64,000 nucleotides of DNA from Pseudomonas fluorescens (GTDB lineage: Bacteria; Pseudomonadota; Gammaproteobacteria; Pseudomonadales; Pseudomonadaceae). Below, in pieces: positions 28,826-38,957 of the stretch. Position 1 is the first letter of the stretch, and every line of letters starts with the position of its first letter. The notes below the pieces were generated by a model, which was given only the letters and a program-made list of their open reading frames with translations, did not search any database and had not been told where the DNA came from. Made by a program: the position numbers and the translations under genes. Location: positions 1-64,000 of the forward strand of contig NZ_MSDF01000013.1 in assembly GCF_002022275.1 (NCBI RefSeq). Reading direction: 5' to 3'.

Positions 28826-29065
28826 CCATTCCCGCCTTTTGCTGCTTTAAAACAGCGCGCTTGTTGCCCCGCCTGCTGTGCCGGTATAAAAAAGTACCGG
28901 CTACAGCGCAGACAAAGCCAAGACATATCGACACGCTAGGTTTAATGTAATTGCCCTGCGCTATGGTTAGCGCTGTCTGGAACCCAGCCCTTGATGAAAG
29001 ACTGGACGTTCCGGACTTTAAAGTGTCCTAAAGGCAGTCCCCGTAATAAAAGGAAACCCGCAGCG

Positions 29066-30730
29066 ATGGCGTACTACCGCACTCCTCATGACGTTACCGC
29101 TCTGCCCGCCTGGCAAGCGCTCGATCAACACCGCCAAGCCATGCAGGATTTCAGCATGCGCGAAGCCTTTAATGCCGACCCCCAGCGCTTTTCCCAATTC
29201 ACGTTGAGCAGCTGCGGGCTTTTCCTCGATTACTCGAAAAACCTGATCACCAGCGAAACCCGCGATTTGCTCGTGGGCCTCGCCAACGAAGTCGGGCTTA
29301 AAGACGCGATCAACTCGCTGTACGCCGGCGAGCCGGTCAACTCGTCCGAAGGCCGCCCTGCCCTGCACACCGCCTTGCGTCGCCCGGTGGGTGACAAGCT
29401 GTCGGTGAACGGCGTGAACATCATGCCGGACGTGCACAAGGTGCTGAACCAGATCACTGACCTGGTTGGCCGCATCCACGACGGCCTGTGGCGCGGCTAC
29501 ACCGAGAAGCCGATCACCGACGTGGTGAACATCGGCATCGGTGGCTCCTTCCTCGGCCCGGAGCTGGTCTCCGAAGCGCTGTTGTCCTACGCCCACAAAG
29601 GCGTGCGCTGCCACTACCTGGCGAATATCGACGGCAGTGAGTTCCACGAGCTGACCATGAAACTGCGCGCCGAGACCACGCTGTTCATCGTCTCGTCGAA
29701 ATCGTTCAACACCCTCGAAACCCTGAAAAACGCCCAGGCCGCCCGCGCCTGGTACCTGGCCCAGGGTGGCTCGGAAGCCGAGCTGTACCGTCATTTCATC
29801 GCCGTATCGAGTAACAACGCGGCGGCTGTGGCCTTCGGTATCCGCGAAGAAAACATTTTCCCGATGTGGGACTGGGTCGGTGGCCGTTACTCGCTGTGGT
29901 CGGCCATCGGTTTGCCGATTGCCCTCGCGATCGGCATGTCCAACTTCAAGGAACTGCTGTCCGGTGCCTACACCATGGACCAGCATTTCCAGAACGCCCC
30001 GTTCGAACAGAACATGCCGGTGCTGCTGGGCCTGCTGGGCGTGTGGTATGGCAACTTCTGGGGCGCGCAGAGCCACGCGATCCTGCCGTACGACCACTAC
30101 CTGCGTAACATCACCAAACACTTGCAACAGCTGGACATGGAATCCAACGGCAAGAGCGTGCGCCAGGACGGTACACCCGTGTCCACCGACACCGGGCCAG
30201 TGATCTGGGGCGGCGTGGGCTGCAACGGTCAGCACGCCTACCACCAATTGCTGCACCAAGGGACCCAACTGATCCCGGCCGACTTTATTGTGCCGATCGT
30301 CAGCTTCAACCCGGTGTCCGACCACCACCAGTGGCTGTACGCCAACTGCCTGTCGCAAAGCCAGGCGCTGATGCTCGGCAAGACCCGCAGCGAAGCCGAA
30401 GCCGAGCTGCGCGAGAAGGGCATGGCGGAAGCCGAGGTGCAAAAGCTCGCGCCGCACAAGGTGATCCCGGGCAACCGTCCGAGCAACACCATTGTGGTTG
30501 AACGCATCAGCCCGCGTCGCCTGGGTGCACTGGTTGCGATGTATGAACACAAAGTGTTTGTGCAGAGCGTGATCTGGGGCATCAACGCCTTCGACCAATG
30601 GGGCGTGGAGCTGGGCAAGGAGCTGGGCAAAGGCGTGTACAACCGCCTGACCGGCGCCGAAGAAACCTTGGCTGACGATGCGTCGACCCAGGGCCTGATC
30701 AACTACTTCCGCGGTCGTCACCGCGGCTGA
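29066..30730 (+). CDS. pgi: Glucose-6-phosphate isomerase
   Basis: A 554-aa enzyme interconverting glucose-6-phosphate and fructose-6-phosphate. Pseudomonads lack a full EMP pathway, so it mainly feeds fructose-6-phosphate to or from the Entner-Doudoroff/pentose cycle. Signatures: [14 protein letters not shown] (about residues 157-170), [11 protein letters not shown] and [13 protein letters not shown], with the C-terminal [13 protein letters not shown] chose the ATG at 29066 after AAAGGAAA; an upstream in-frame extension of 25 residues has no family match. A 15-bp perfect hairpin lies after the stop. Confidence 0.95.
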   Translation: MAYYRTPHDVTALPAWQALDQHRQAMQDFSMREAFNADPQRFSQFTLSSCGLFLDYSKNLITSETRDLLVGLANEVGLKDAINSLYAGEPVNSSEGRPALHTALRRPVGDKLSVNGVNIMPDVHKVLNQITDLVGRIHDGLWRGYTEKPITDVVNIGIGGSFLGPELVSEALLSYAHKGVRCHYLANIDGSEFHELTMKLRAETTLFIVSSKSFNTLETLKNAQAARAWYLAQGGSEAELYRHFIAVSSNNAAAVAFGIREENIFPMWDWVGGRYSLWSAIGLPIALAIGMSNFKELLSGAYTMDQHFQNAPFEQNMPVLLGLLGVWYGNFWGAQSHAILPYDHYLRNITKHLQQLDMESNGKSVRQDGTPVSTDTGPVIWGGVGCNGQHAYHQLLHQGTQLIPADFIVPIVSFNPVSDHHQWLYANCLSQSQALMLGKTRSEAEAELREKGMAEAEVQKLAPHKVIPGNRPSNTIVVERISPRRLGALVAMYEHKVFVQSVIWGINAFDQWGVELGKELGKGVYNRLTGAEETLADDASTQGLINYFRGRHRG

Positions 30731-30740
30731 AGCCGGTAGC

Positions 30741-30774
30741 TCAAGGCCAACGTCCGTTTGGACGTTGGCCTTGA
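30741..30774 (+). terminator. Long perfect hairpin after pgi (terminator-like, no U-tract)
   Basis: A 15-bp perfect stem, 30741-30755 pairing with 30760-30774, with loop GTTT. The following sequence is AACCCTCC, so this lacks the usual T-run on either strand. It could block exonucleases at the pgi 3' end or serve as a protein site. Confidence 0.55.
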
Positions 30775-30835
30775 ACCCTCCCCCCACTGCGTGCATCTTT
30801 ATGACTTGTCGCCCACACAAGAATAAGGACCGCTC

Positions 30836-32773
<1,938 letters not shown>

Positions 32774-32789
32774 GAAACCCCGCGTCGCC

Positions 32790-33659
32790 ATGGAATTTAT
32801 CCGCAGCCGTATCGAAACCCAGCTGATGAGCCTGACCGGCTTGTCGCTGGGCCAGCTGGACCTGGAAAACCCCAAGGGCGACCCGGGCCTGTTCGGGCCG
32901 GATTCGGTCAGTTGGAAAGTCCATGGCGACTTCAGCAGCATGCTCATTGGCGGCATCAGTGCCTTGATGCTGCAAGCCTTGCACCCGCTCGCCCTGGCCG
33001 GCGTGTGGGACCACTCGAACTTTCGCCAGGACATGCTCGGGCGCTTGCGGCGCACCTCGCAGTTTATTTCCGGCACCACTTTCGGTTCGCGCAAAGATGC
33101 CGAGTGGCTGATCGAAAAGGTGCGCACCATTCACCTGCAAGTGGTTGGCCATGCGCCGGATGGCCGACCGTATGCGGCGAGTGATCCGGAGCTGCTGACG
33201 TGGGTGCATGTAGCGGAAGTCAGCAATTTTCTCGCTGCCCATCTGCGCTATTGCAACCCGTACCTCTCGGGCCGGGATCAGGACCGTTATTACAGCGAAA
33301 TCGCGTTGGTCGCTGAGCAGTTGGGCGCGCGGCATGTTCCGCGTTCAAGGCAGGAAATTTCGGATTATCTGGCGCGTATTCGTCCGCAACTGTTGTGCGA
33401 CGTCCGTAGCCGCGAGGTGTTGCGCCTGCTGCTCGAGGCGCCCGCACCCAGCACGTTGGCCAAGCCCTTTGGCAGTTTGATGATGAGGGCCGGGATTGAC
33501 CTGCTGCCCGACTGGGCCAGCGCCATGCTCGAACAATACCAAAGCCCGCTGCAGCGCCAATTGATCCGCGCCGGGGTCAAACGCAGCGCGCCGCTGCTGC
33601 GTTGGGCGATGCGTAATGGTTCGGTGCAACGCGCCCACCGACGGATGGGGTTGATGTAG
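32790..33659 (+). CDS. Oxygenase MpaB family protein (DUF2236)
   Basis: A 289-aa soluble, helical protein of the MpaB/latex-oxygenase (DUF2236) family, some of whose members bind heme b and cleave C=C bonds. The conserved motif LQALHPLALAGVWDHSNFRQDMLGRLRRT (about residues 60-88) contains the family's His and Arg residues, followed by TWVHVAEVSNF, a second His-containing motif (about 136). The substrate is unknown. It starts 16 bp after acs and may be co-transcribed with it. Confidence 0.83.
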   Translation: MEFIRSRIETQLMSLTGLSLGQLDLENPKGDPGLFGPDSVSWKVHGDFSSMLIGGISALMLQALHPLALAGVWDHSNFRQDMLGRLRRTSQFISGTTFGSRKDAEWLIEKVRTIHLQVVGHAPDGRPYAASDPELLTWVHVAEVSNFLAAHLRYCNPYLSGRDQDRYYSEIALVAEQLGARHVPRSRQEISDYLARIRPQLLCDVRSREVLRLLLEAPAPSTLAKPFGSLMMRAGIDLLPDWASAMLEQYQSPLQRQLIRAGVKRSAPLLRWAMRNGSVQRAHRRMGLM

Positions 33660-33716
33660 ACGGTCGCCCATAGCTGTTAAACTCCGCGCCCCGATTTACT
33701 TACCAAGGCGCGCTCC

Positions 33717-34733
33717 ATGTCTCCCCTGAATCAGGCGCTGCGCGCCGCCCTCGATCATCGCCAGGATTTGATCAACGAGCTGCACGCCCAAGGCACCGAC
33801 TGCTACCGGCTGTTCCATGGCAGCCAGGAAGGCGCCGGCGGCCTGACCATCGACCGCTACGGCCCGCAGTTGCTGGTGCAGAGCTTTCACCAATCGCTGG
33901 AAACGGCGGATTTACTGGACCTGCATCAACTGATCAACCAGTTCATCGGCCTGGAATTGTTGCTGGTGTACAACGACCGTTCCCGCGGCAACTCGCGTAT
34001 CGACCGTGACGACACGGTGTACCGCGCCGAACCTGCGGCGCTGGAAGACCTGGTCGGCCATGAGTGGGGCCTCAACTACCGGGTACGCGGGCGGCATGCC
34101 GGGCAAGACCCGCTGCTGTTTCTCGACCTGCGCAACACACGCGGCTGGGTCAAGGAGCACAGCGCCGGCAAAAGTGTACTCAACCTGTTTGCCTACACCT
34201 GCGGCGTCGGCCTGAGCGCGGCAGCCGGTGGCGCCAGCGAGGTGTGCAACCTGGACTTCGCCGAGGGCAACCTGGCCGTCGGCCGTGAAAACGGCTTGCT
34301 GAACCCGCAATTGCCGGTCATGGAGTTCGTGCAATCGGACTACTTCCCGGCGATTCGCCAATTGGCGGGCCTGCCGATCACCCAGCGCCGTGGCCAAAAG
34401 CTGCCAAGCTATCCACGCCTTGAGCAGCGCCAATATGACCTGGTATTGCTCGACCCGCCTGCCTGGGCCAAGAGTGCCTTCGGCACCGTCGACTTGCTGC
34501 GCGATTATCAGAGCCTGCTCAAGCCAGCGCTGCTCACCACCGCCGACAATGGGGTGCTGATCTGTTGCAACAATCTGGCAAAAGTAGGCATGGATGACTG
34601 GCGCGAACAGGTGCTGCGTTGCGCCGAGAAAGCCGGGCGCCCGGTGCGCGATTGGCAAATCATGACGCCGGGGGCGGACTTCCCTTCTCAGGACCAACAG
34701 CCACCGTTGAAGACCCTGATCCTGCAACTGTAG
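33717..34733 (+). CDS. Class I SAM-dependent (rRNA-type) methyltransferase
   Basis: A 338-aa methyltransferase of the COG1092 group (RlmI/RlmK-like). A central SAM-binding motif I is VLNLFAYTCGVGL (about residues 159-171) with CNLDFAEGN as motif II. Motif IV is DLVLLDPPAWAKS (about 241-253). The N-terminal LTIDRYGPQLLVQ is typical of the family, but I see no PUA domain. It probably modifies cytosine in RNA; the target cannot be stated. It stands between the MpaB gene and the DUF748 gene, apparently alone. Confidence 0.82.
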   Translation: MSPLNQALRAALDHRQDLINELHAQGTDCYRLFHGSQEGAGGLTIDRYGPQLLVQSFHQSLETADLLDLHQLINQFIGLELLLVYNDRSRGNSRIDRDDTVYRAEPAALEDLVGHEWGLNYRVRGRHAGQDPLLFLDLRNTRGWVKEHSAGKSVLNLFAYTCGVGLSAAAGGASEVCNLDFAEGNLAVGRENGLLNPQLPVMEFVQSDYFPAIRQLAGLPITQRRGQKLPSYPRLEQRQYDLVLLDPPAWAKSAFGTVDLLRDYQSLLKPALLTTADNGVLICCNNLAKVGMDDWREQVLRCAEKAGRPVRDWQIMTPGADFPSQDQQPPLKTLILQL

Positions 34734-34820
34734 GACTTGTCTCGAAAGGCCGGGTTCTTCGGAACCGAAAACCCGTGCCATACTCCAAGGCACTCTCGTT
34801 CGACATAGATGGCGTCACCC

Positions 34821-37754
34821 ATGCCCAAAGGATTGATTCGCGCCATCGGCGCCTTGTTGACTGCGCTTGCCCTGTACAGCTTGCTGGGCTTTCTGATTTT
34901 GCCCGGCATCGCCCTTCGCATTGCCAACCAACAGTTGGCCAATTACGCCACCACACCTGCGCGCATTGAGCGGATCGAGCTCAACCCATTCAGCCTGGAA
35001 GTGACGGTGTGGGGCCTGAAAATCGGCGACCCCGGCAAGGAGCAAGTGGGTTTTGAGCGCCTCTATGCCAACCTGCAGATCGACAGCCTCTGGACCCGTG
35101 CGCTGCACCTCGCCGACGTACAACTGGATCAGCCGAAAACCGAGGTGCTGTTCGACAAATCCGGCCAACTGAACCTCGCGCAACTGTTCAAGCTGCCGCC
35201 CAGTGAGCCGACCCCGGCCGACCCGAATGCCAAGCCGTTCCCGCTGCGCATCGACAGCATCAAGCTGGCCGGCGGTTATGTGCACTTCCAGGATCTGCGC
35301 CCCAGCGAACCCATCGAATTTCTTTACGACAAGCTCGACTTCGAGCTGAAAAACCTCAGCACCTTGCCCGAAGACAACGCCGACATGACCCTGGTGGCCG
35401 CTGGCCCTGCCGGTGGGCAGATCGACTGGAAAGGCAATTTCAGCCTGGTACCGATCACGTCCGAGGGCACGCTGAAAGTCACCGACGGCAAGATGAAAGC
35501 CTGGTGGCCCTATGTACGCGACGCCCTGCCGCTGGTACTTGAAGACGGTGTGCTGAATTTCAGCACCGACTATAAATTCAGCCTGGCCAAAGAAACCGAG
35601 CTGAACCTGACCAATACCGCCGCCAGCATCGCGCCCTTCGCCATCAAGGCGCCGGATGGCCGCCCCCTGGTGCGCCTGGAACGGCTGGACGTCAGCGAAA
35701 CCACCGTGGACCTTGCCAAGCAGCAGGTAGTGATCGGCAAGATTCGCAGCAACAAGCTGGAAACCTGGGCCGCCCGCGAAGCCGACGGCCAGTTGGACTG
35801 GCAGAAACTGTTCGCCAGCCAGCCGAGCAAATCGGCCAAGACTCCAGAGCCGGCTACCGCCCCCGCCACTGCTGACTCGCCGAAAGCGCAACCCGCGGCA
35901 CCGAGTAAGCCTTGGCAAGTGCTGCTCAAGGATGTGCAACTGCGCAACTATCAGGTGCACCTGGCCGACCGTCAGGCCAAACCCGCCGTGGCACTGGAAC
36001 TGGGCCCATTGAACGTCGACGTGCAGAACTTCGACAGCCTCAACGGCAGCCCCTTTACCCTGAAAGTCGATACCGGCCTGGGCAAGCAGGGCAAGATTCA
36101 GGCAACCGGCGAAGTTAACCTCAACCCGGTCAGCGCCAAACTCAAAGTGAACACCCAGGACATCGACCTGCGCGTCGCTCAGTCCTATATCAGCCCCTTT
36201 ATTCGCCTGGAACTGCGCAGCGGCATGCTCGGCAGCAACCTCGATGTAAACCTCAAAAGCACCGAACCCCTGGCGCTGCAGGTGACCGGCCGTGCTCAGG
36301 TCGACCAGTTACATACGCTGGACACGCTCAAGACCCGCGACTTCCTCAAATGGCAGCGCCTGGTGCTGGAAGGCGTGAACTATCAGCATGGCGACAGCCT
36401 GTCGATCGACAAGGTCAACCTGCTGCAGCCGTATGCGCGTTTCATGATCAACGACGACCGCACCACCAATATCGACGACCTGCTGATTCCGCAACCCGCA
36501 GACAGTGGCGCCAAGTCGGCAGCCAAGCCAGCGGCGAGCAAAGACAAGCCCTTGGGCATTCATATCGGGCAGATAGCGATCAACGACGGCTCGGCCAACT
36601 TTGCCGACTTCAGCCTGACACCCAACTTCGCCACCGCCATTCAACAGCTCAACGGGCAGATCGGCACCATTGACAGTCGCCAGGCAAAACCCGCCAGTGT
36701 CGACATCAAGGGCAAGGTGGATCGCTATGCGCCAGTGACCATCAAAGGCAGCGTGAACCCGTTCGATCCGATGGCCGCCCTGGATATCGCCACCAGCTTC
36801 AAGCGGGTCGAGCTGACAAACTTGACGCCGTATTCGGGCAAATTTGCCGGCTTCCGTATCCGCAAGGGGCGTCTCAACCTCGACCTGCATTACGTGATTA
36901 TCAAGGGTCAGCTGAAAGCCGAAAACAAAGTGGTGGTTGAGCAGTTGCAACTGGGTGAGAAAGTCGACAGCGCCGATGCACTCGACTTGCCGATTCGCCT
37001 GGCGATTGCGTTGCTCAAAGACAGCGACGGCAAGATCTCCATCGAACTGCCGGTGACGGGTGACCTGAACAACCCGCAATTCAGCGTCATGCCGATTGTC
37101 TGGCAGACCCTGCGCAATTTGGTGGTGCGCGCAGCCACGGCGCCGTTCAAGTTTATTGGCGGGCTCGTGACCGGGGGAGGTTCGGAAGATCTGGGTACCG
37201 TGTCCTTCGCCGCGGGGTCCAGCGACCTGAGCAAAGACGCCGAAGGCGCTCTGAACACCCTGGCGAAGGCGTTGAAAGAGCGACCTACCCTGCGCCTGGA
37301 AATCGAAGGCACGGCGGCGGCCAGCAGCGATGGCCCGTTTATCGCCGCAGAACGCCTCGAACGTGAATACCAATACAACTATTACAAAATTCTTCAGCGC
37401 CGTGGCGACAAGGTGCCGGCCCAAGCGTCGTTGCTCGTGGTACCTGAGAAGGAAAAAGCACCCTTGCTGGAAGGCATCTACCGCACCCGCCTGAAACAAC
37501 AGCCCCCGGCAGAGTGGAAGGATCTGAACAGCGATGATCGCACTGCGAAGCTGCGTGATGGGTTGATCAAGTTCTGGGGGGCCAGTGACGTTTTGCTGCG
37601 TCAACTGGGTCAGGACCGCGCCAGCGGTATCAAGGATTACCTGGTGGACAAAGGGCAGCTGGAGGATGACCGGGTGTACTTCATTGATGCCAACCTGGGG
37701 CAGGCGGAGAAGGATGGTCGGGTGGTGACACCGATGCATCTGGATGCGGAGTGA
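34821..37754 (+). CDS. DUF748 / AsmA-like envelope protein with OmpA-like tail
   Basis: A 977-aa protein with one N-terminal membrane helix (about residues 6-28, ALLTALALYSLLGFLILPG) and a long periplasmic part. The repeated beta-rich DUF748 segments (for example LQIDSLWTRALHLADVQLDQPKTEV) resemble AsmA/YhdP bridges for lipid transport. A Pro/Ala-rich linker is near residues 340-365. The last 180 residues contain an interrupted OmpA-like fold: VSFAAGSSDLSKDAEGALNTLA, then DRASGIKDYLVDKGQLEDDRVYF. The start was chosen at MPKGL; an ATG 12 nt upstream is possible. Its function in this organism is not known. Confidence 0.8.
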   Translation: MPKGLIRAIGALLTALALYSLLGFLILPGIALRIANQQLANYATTPARIERIELNPFSLEVTVWGLKIGDPGKEQVGFERLYANLQIDSLWTRALHLADVQLDQPKTEVLFDKSGQLNLAQLFKLPPSEPTPADPNAKPFPLRIDSIKLAGGYVHFQDLRPSEPIEFLYDKLDFELKNLSTLPEDNADMTLVAAGPAGGQIDWKGNFSLVPITSEGTLKVTDGKMKAWWPYVRDALPLVLEDGVLNFSTDYKFSLAKETELNLTNTAASIAPFAIKAPDGRPLVRLERLDVSETTVDLAKQQVVIGKIRSNKLETWAAREADGQLDWQKLFASQPSKSAKTPEPATAPATADSPKAQPAAPSKPWQVLLKDVQLRNYQVHLADRQAKPAVALELGPLNVDVQNFDSLNGSPFTLKVDTGLGKQGKIQATGEVNLNPVSAKLKVNTQDIDLRVAQSYISPFIRLELRSGMLGSNLDVNLKSTEPLALQVTGRAQVDQLHTLDTLKTRDFLKWQRLVLEGVNYQHGDSLSIDKVNLLQPYARFMINDDRTTNIDDLLIPQPADSGAKSAAKPAASKDKPLGIHIGQIAINDGSANFADFSLTPNFATAIQQLNGQIGTIDSRQAKPASVDIKGKVDRYAPVTIKGSVNPFDPMAALDIATSFKRVELTNLTPYSGKFAGFRIRKGRLNLDLHYVIIKGQLKAENKVVVEQLQLGEKVDSADALDLPIRLAIALLKDSDGKISIELPVTGDLNNPQFSVMPIVWQTLRNLVVRAATAPFKFIGGLVTGGGSEDLGTVSFAAGSSDLSKDAEGALNTLAKALKERPTLRLEIEGTAAASSDGPFIAAERLEREYQYNYYKILQRRGDKVPAQASLLVVPEKEKAPLLEGIYRTRLKQQPPAEWKDLNSDDRTAKLRDGLIKFWGASDVLLRQLGQDRASGIKDYLVDKGQLEDDRVYFIDANLGQAEKDGRVVTPMHLDAE

Positions 37755-37779
37755 CGCCTGAGCGGCACCTGTCCAAATG

Positions 37780-37880
37780 TGTGAGCTGGCTTGTGTGGGA
37801 GCTGGCTTGCCTGCGAAAGCATCACCGCAGTTAGTCTGGCAGACCGAGGTGCCTGTATCGCAGGCAAGCCAGCTCCCACA
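37780..37880. repeat. REP doublet with a truncated third unit
   Basis: Arms at 37794-37816 (TGTGGGAGCTGGCTTGCCTG then CGA) and 37858-37880 are exact reverse complements over 23 bp. A partial copy, TGTGAGCTGGCTTG (37780-37793), precedes the left arm. It is the second REP doublet of this window. Confidence 0.9.
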
Positions 37881-37925
37881 TTGAATCTCCATCTGCCCGG
37901 CAAATGTATTCCAACCCACAATAGA

Positions 37926-37955
37926 ACAGGCCCCGACACAAGTGCCGGGGCCTGT
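37926..37955 (-). terminator. Terminator-like hairpin between convergent genes
   Basis: The stem ACAGGCCCCG/CGGGGCCTGT is perfect over 10 bp, with further inner pairing ACAC/GTG. On the minus strand it is followed by TCTATTG, only weakly U-rich. It probably ends transcripts of the BON gene and perhaps the DUF748 gene. Confidence 0.6.
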
Positions 37956-38061
37956 AATGACCACATCCGTGTGGTCGGTCGCATGAACTCCAGAGGTGCA
38001 TTGGGTGGATATCTAGCTCACCCTAAGCCGCCGCCGTCTCGTTCAGACGAATTCTTCAGCG

Positions 38062-38661
38062 TTACTGTGCTTTCAGGCCATCAGCCGATACAGCTTTAAC
38101 GCCTTTGATTTTCTTGGTGATGTTCACCGCGGTGGTTTTCTGAGCTTCGGTTACAGCAACCGAAGACGACAGGGACACTACACCTTTGTTGGTTTCGACT
38201 TTGATGTCGGTACCAGGAATGCCTTTTTCGGTTACCAGATCAGCCTTCACTTTGGTGGTGATCCAGGTGTCGGAGGTCGCATCCTTGGATTTGTCGATGT
38301 TGTCAGCTTTAACTGCGCCACCGGCCAGCAGGCCATCAGCGGAAACAGCAGTTACGCCTTTGATTTTTTTGGTGATCGCTACGGCGGTCGCCTTCTGCGA
38401 GTCAGAGATAGCAACTGTAGAGGACAGGGAAACCACACCTTTGTTGGTTTCAACCTTGATGTCCGAACCAGGAATGCCTTTCTCGGTCAGCAGGTCGGAT
38501 TTAACTTTGGTGGTGATCCAAGTATCCGAAACGCTTTCCTTAGCCTTGGTAGCTTCACCAGCCGCCAGAGTCATAGGGGCTTGGGAAGTCTGAGCAAAGG
38601 CTACGTTAGCACCCATGGCCAGAGTCAGAGCGGTAGCAGTAGCGAGAGCGAACTTCTTCAT
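38062..38661 (-). CDS. Tandem BON-domain periplasmic protein
   Basis: A 199-aa exported protein. The signal peptide MKKFALATATALTLAMGANVAFA is cleaved near residue 23. Two BON domains (about residues 45-111 and 131-197) both start SDTWITTKVK and end VSADGL; over 67 aligned residues they differ at 11, so about 84% identical. BON domains bind phospholipids or envelope components and occur in OsmY-like stress proteins. The near-identity of the halves points to recent internal duplication or gene conversion. A sigma-54 promoter precedes the gene. A good RBS, AGGAG, lies before the ATG. Confidence 0.88.
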   Translation of the reverse strand: MKKFALATATALTLAMGANVAFAQTSQAPMTLAAGEATKAKESVSDTWITTKVKSDLLTEKGIPGSDIKVETNKGVVSLSSTVAISDSQKATAVAITKKIKGVTAVSADGLLAGGAVKADNIDKSKDATSDTWITTKVKADLVTEKGIPGTDIKVETNKGVVSLSSSVAVTEAQKTTAVNITKKIKGVKAVSADGLKAQ

Positions 38662-38730
38662 ACGAGTAACTCCTGTTTTATTAAAAGTCTGCAGCGTGTG
38701 TACCTGAATGCTGCAGCGTTAACAGGGATA

Positions 38731-38748
38731 TTGCAGGTGCTGTGCCAA
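38731..38748 (-). promoter_or_regulatory. Sigma-54 (-24/-12) promoter of the tandem-BON gene
   Basis: On the minus strand TTGGCACAGCACCTGCAA has GG (38746-38745) and GC (38734-38733) separated by exactly 10 bases, close to the consensus TGGCACG-N4-TTGCA. The predicted start at about 38721 leaves a 5' leader of about 60 nt before the BON ATG. Two 9-bp direct repeats ACGCTGCAG occur in that leader. Confidence 0.72.
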
Positions 38749-38813
38749 TTTCATAAACACAGTTTTATCCTTATAAAACAACAACTTATAAATTAAGCGG
38801 ATTTTCGGAATCG

Positions 38814-38854
38814 TGCAACTTGCATGAAGGCCATCGTGCCTGCATGCAACTTGC
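38814..38854 (-). promoter_or_regulatory. Candidate activator-binding sites upstream of the BON sigma-54 promoter
   Basis: TGCAACTTGCA (38814-38824) is a perfect TGCAA-C-TTGCA palindrome. A second copy with one mismatch, TGCAACTTGCG, lies at 38845-38855. Their starts are 31 bp apart, close to three helical turns. The pair is centred about 114 bp before the predicted start, a common place for a sigma-54 activator. The activator is unknown. Confidence 0.5.
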
Positions 38855-38904
38855 GGCTTTTGTAGCTGGCTAAACGCCTGATTTCTCTTCACTTTCCTGC
38901 GCCC

Positions 38905-38930
38905 ATAAAAAAAGGACCCCGAAGGGTCCT
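38905..38930 (-). terminator. Intrinsic terminator of pnp
   Basis: On the minus strand, 28 nt past the pnp stop, a 7-bp perfect stem AGGACCC/GGGTCCT with TTCG loop is followed by seven or more T. Confidence 0.93.
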
Positions 38931-38957
38931 CTCTTTCAGCGTACAGCGTGCGGGTGA

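Larger units (their letters stand above)
37755..38061. other. 307-bp convergent intergenic region (REP doublet plus terminator)
   Basis: Between convergent DUF748 and BON genes lie a REP doublet with an extra partial unit (37780-37880), a strong inverted repeat (37926-37955) and about 100 bp with no structure I can identify. Confidence 0.7.
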
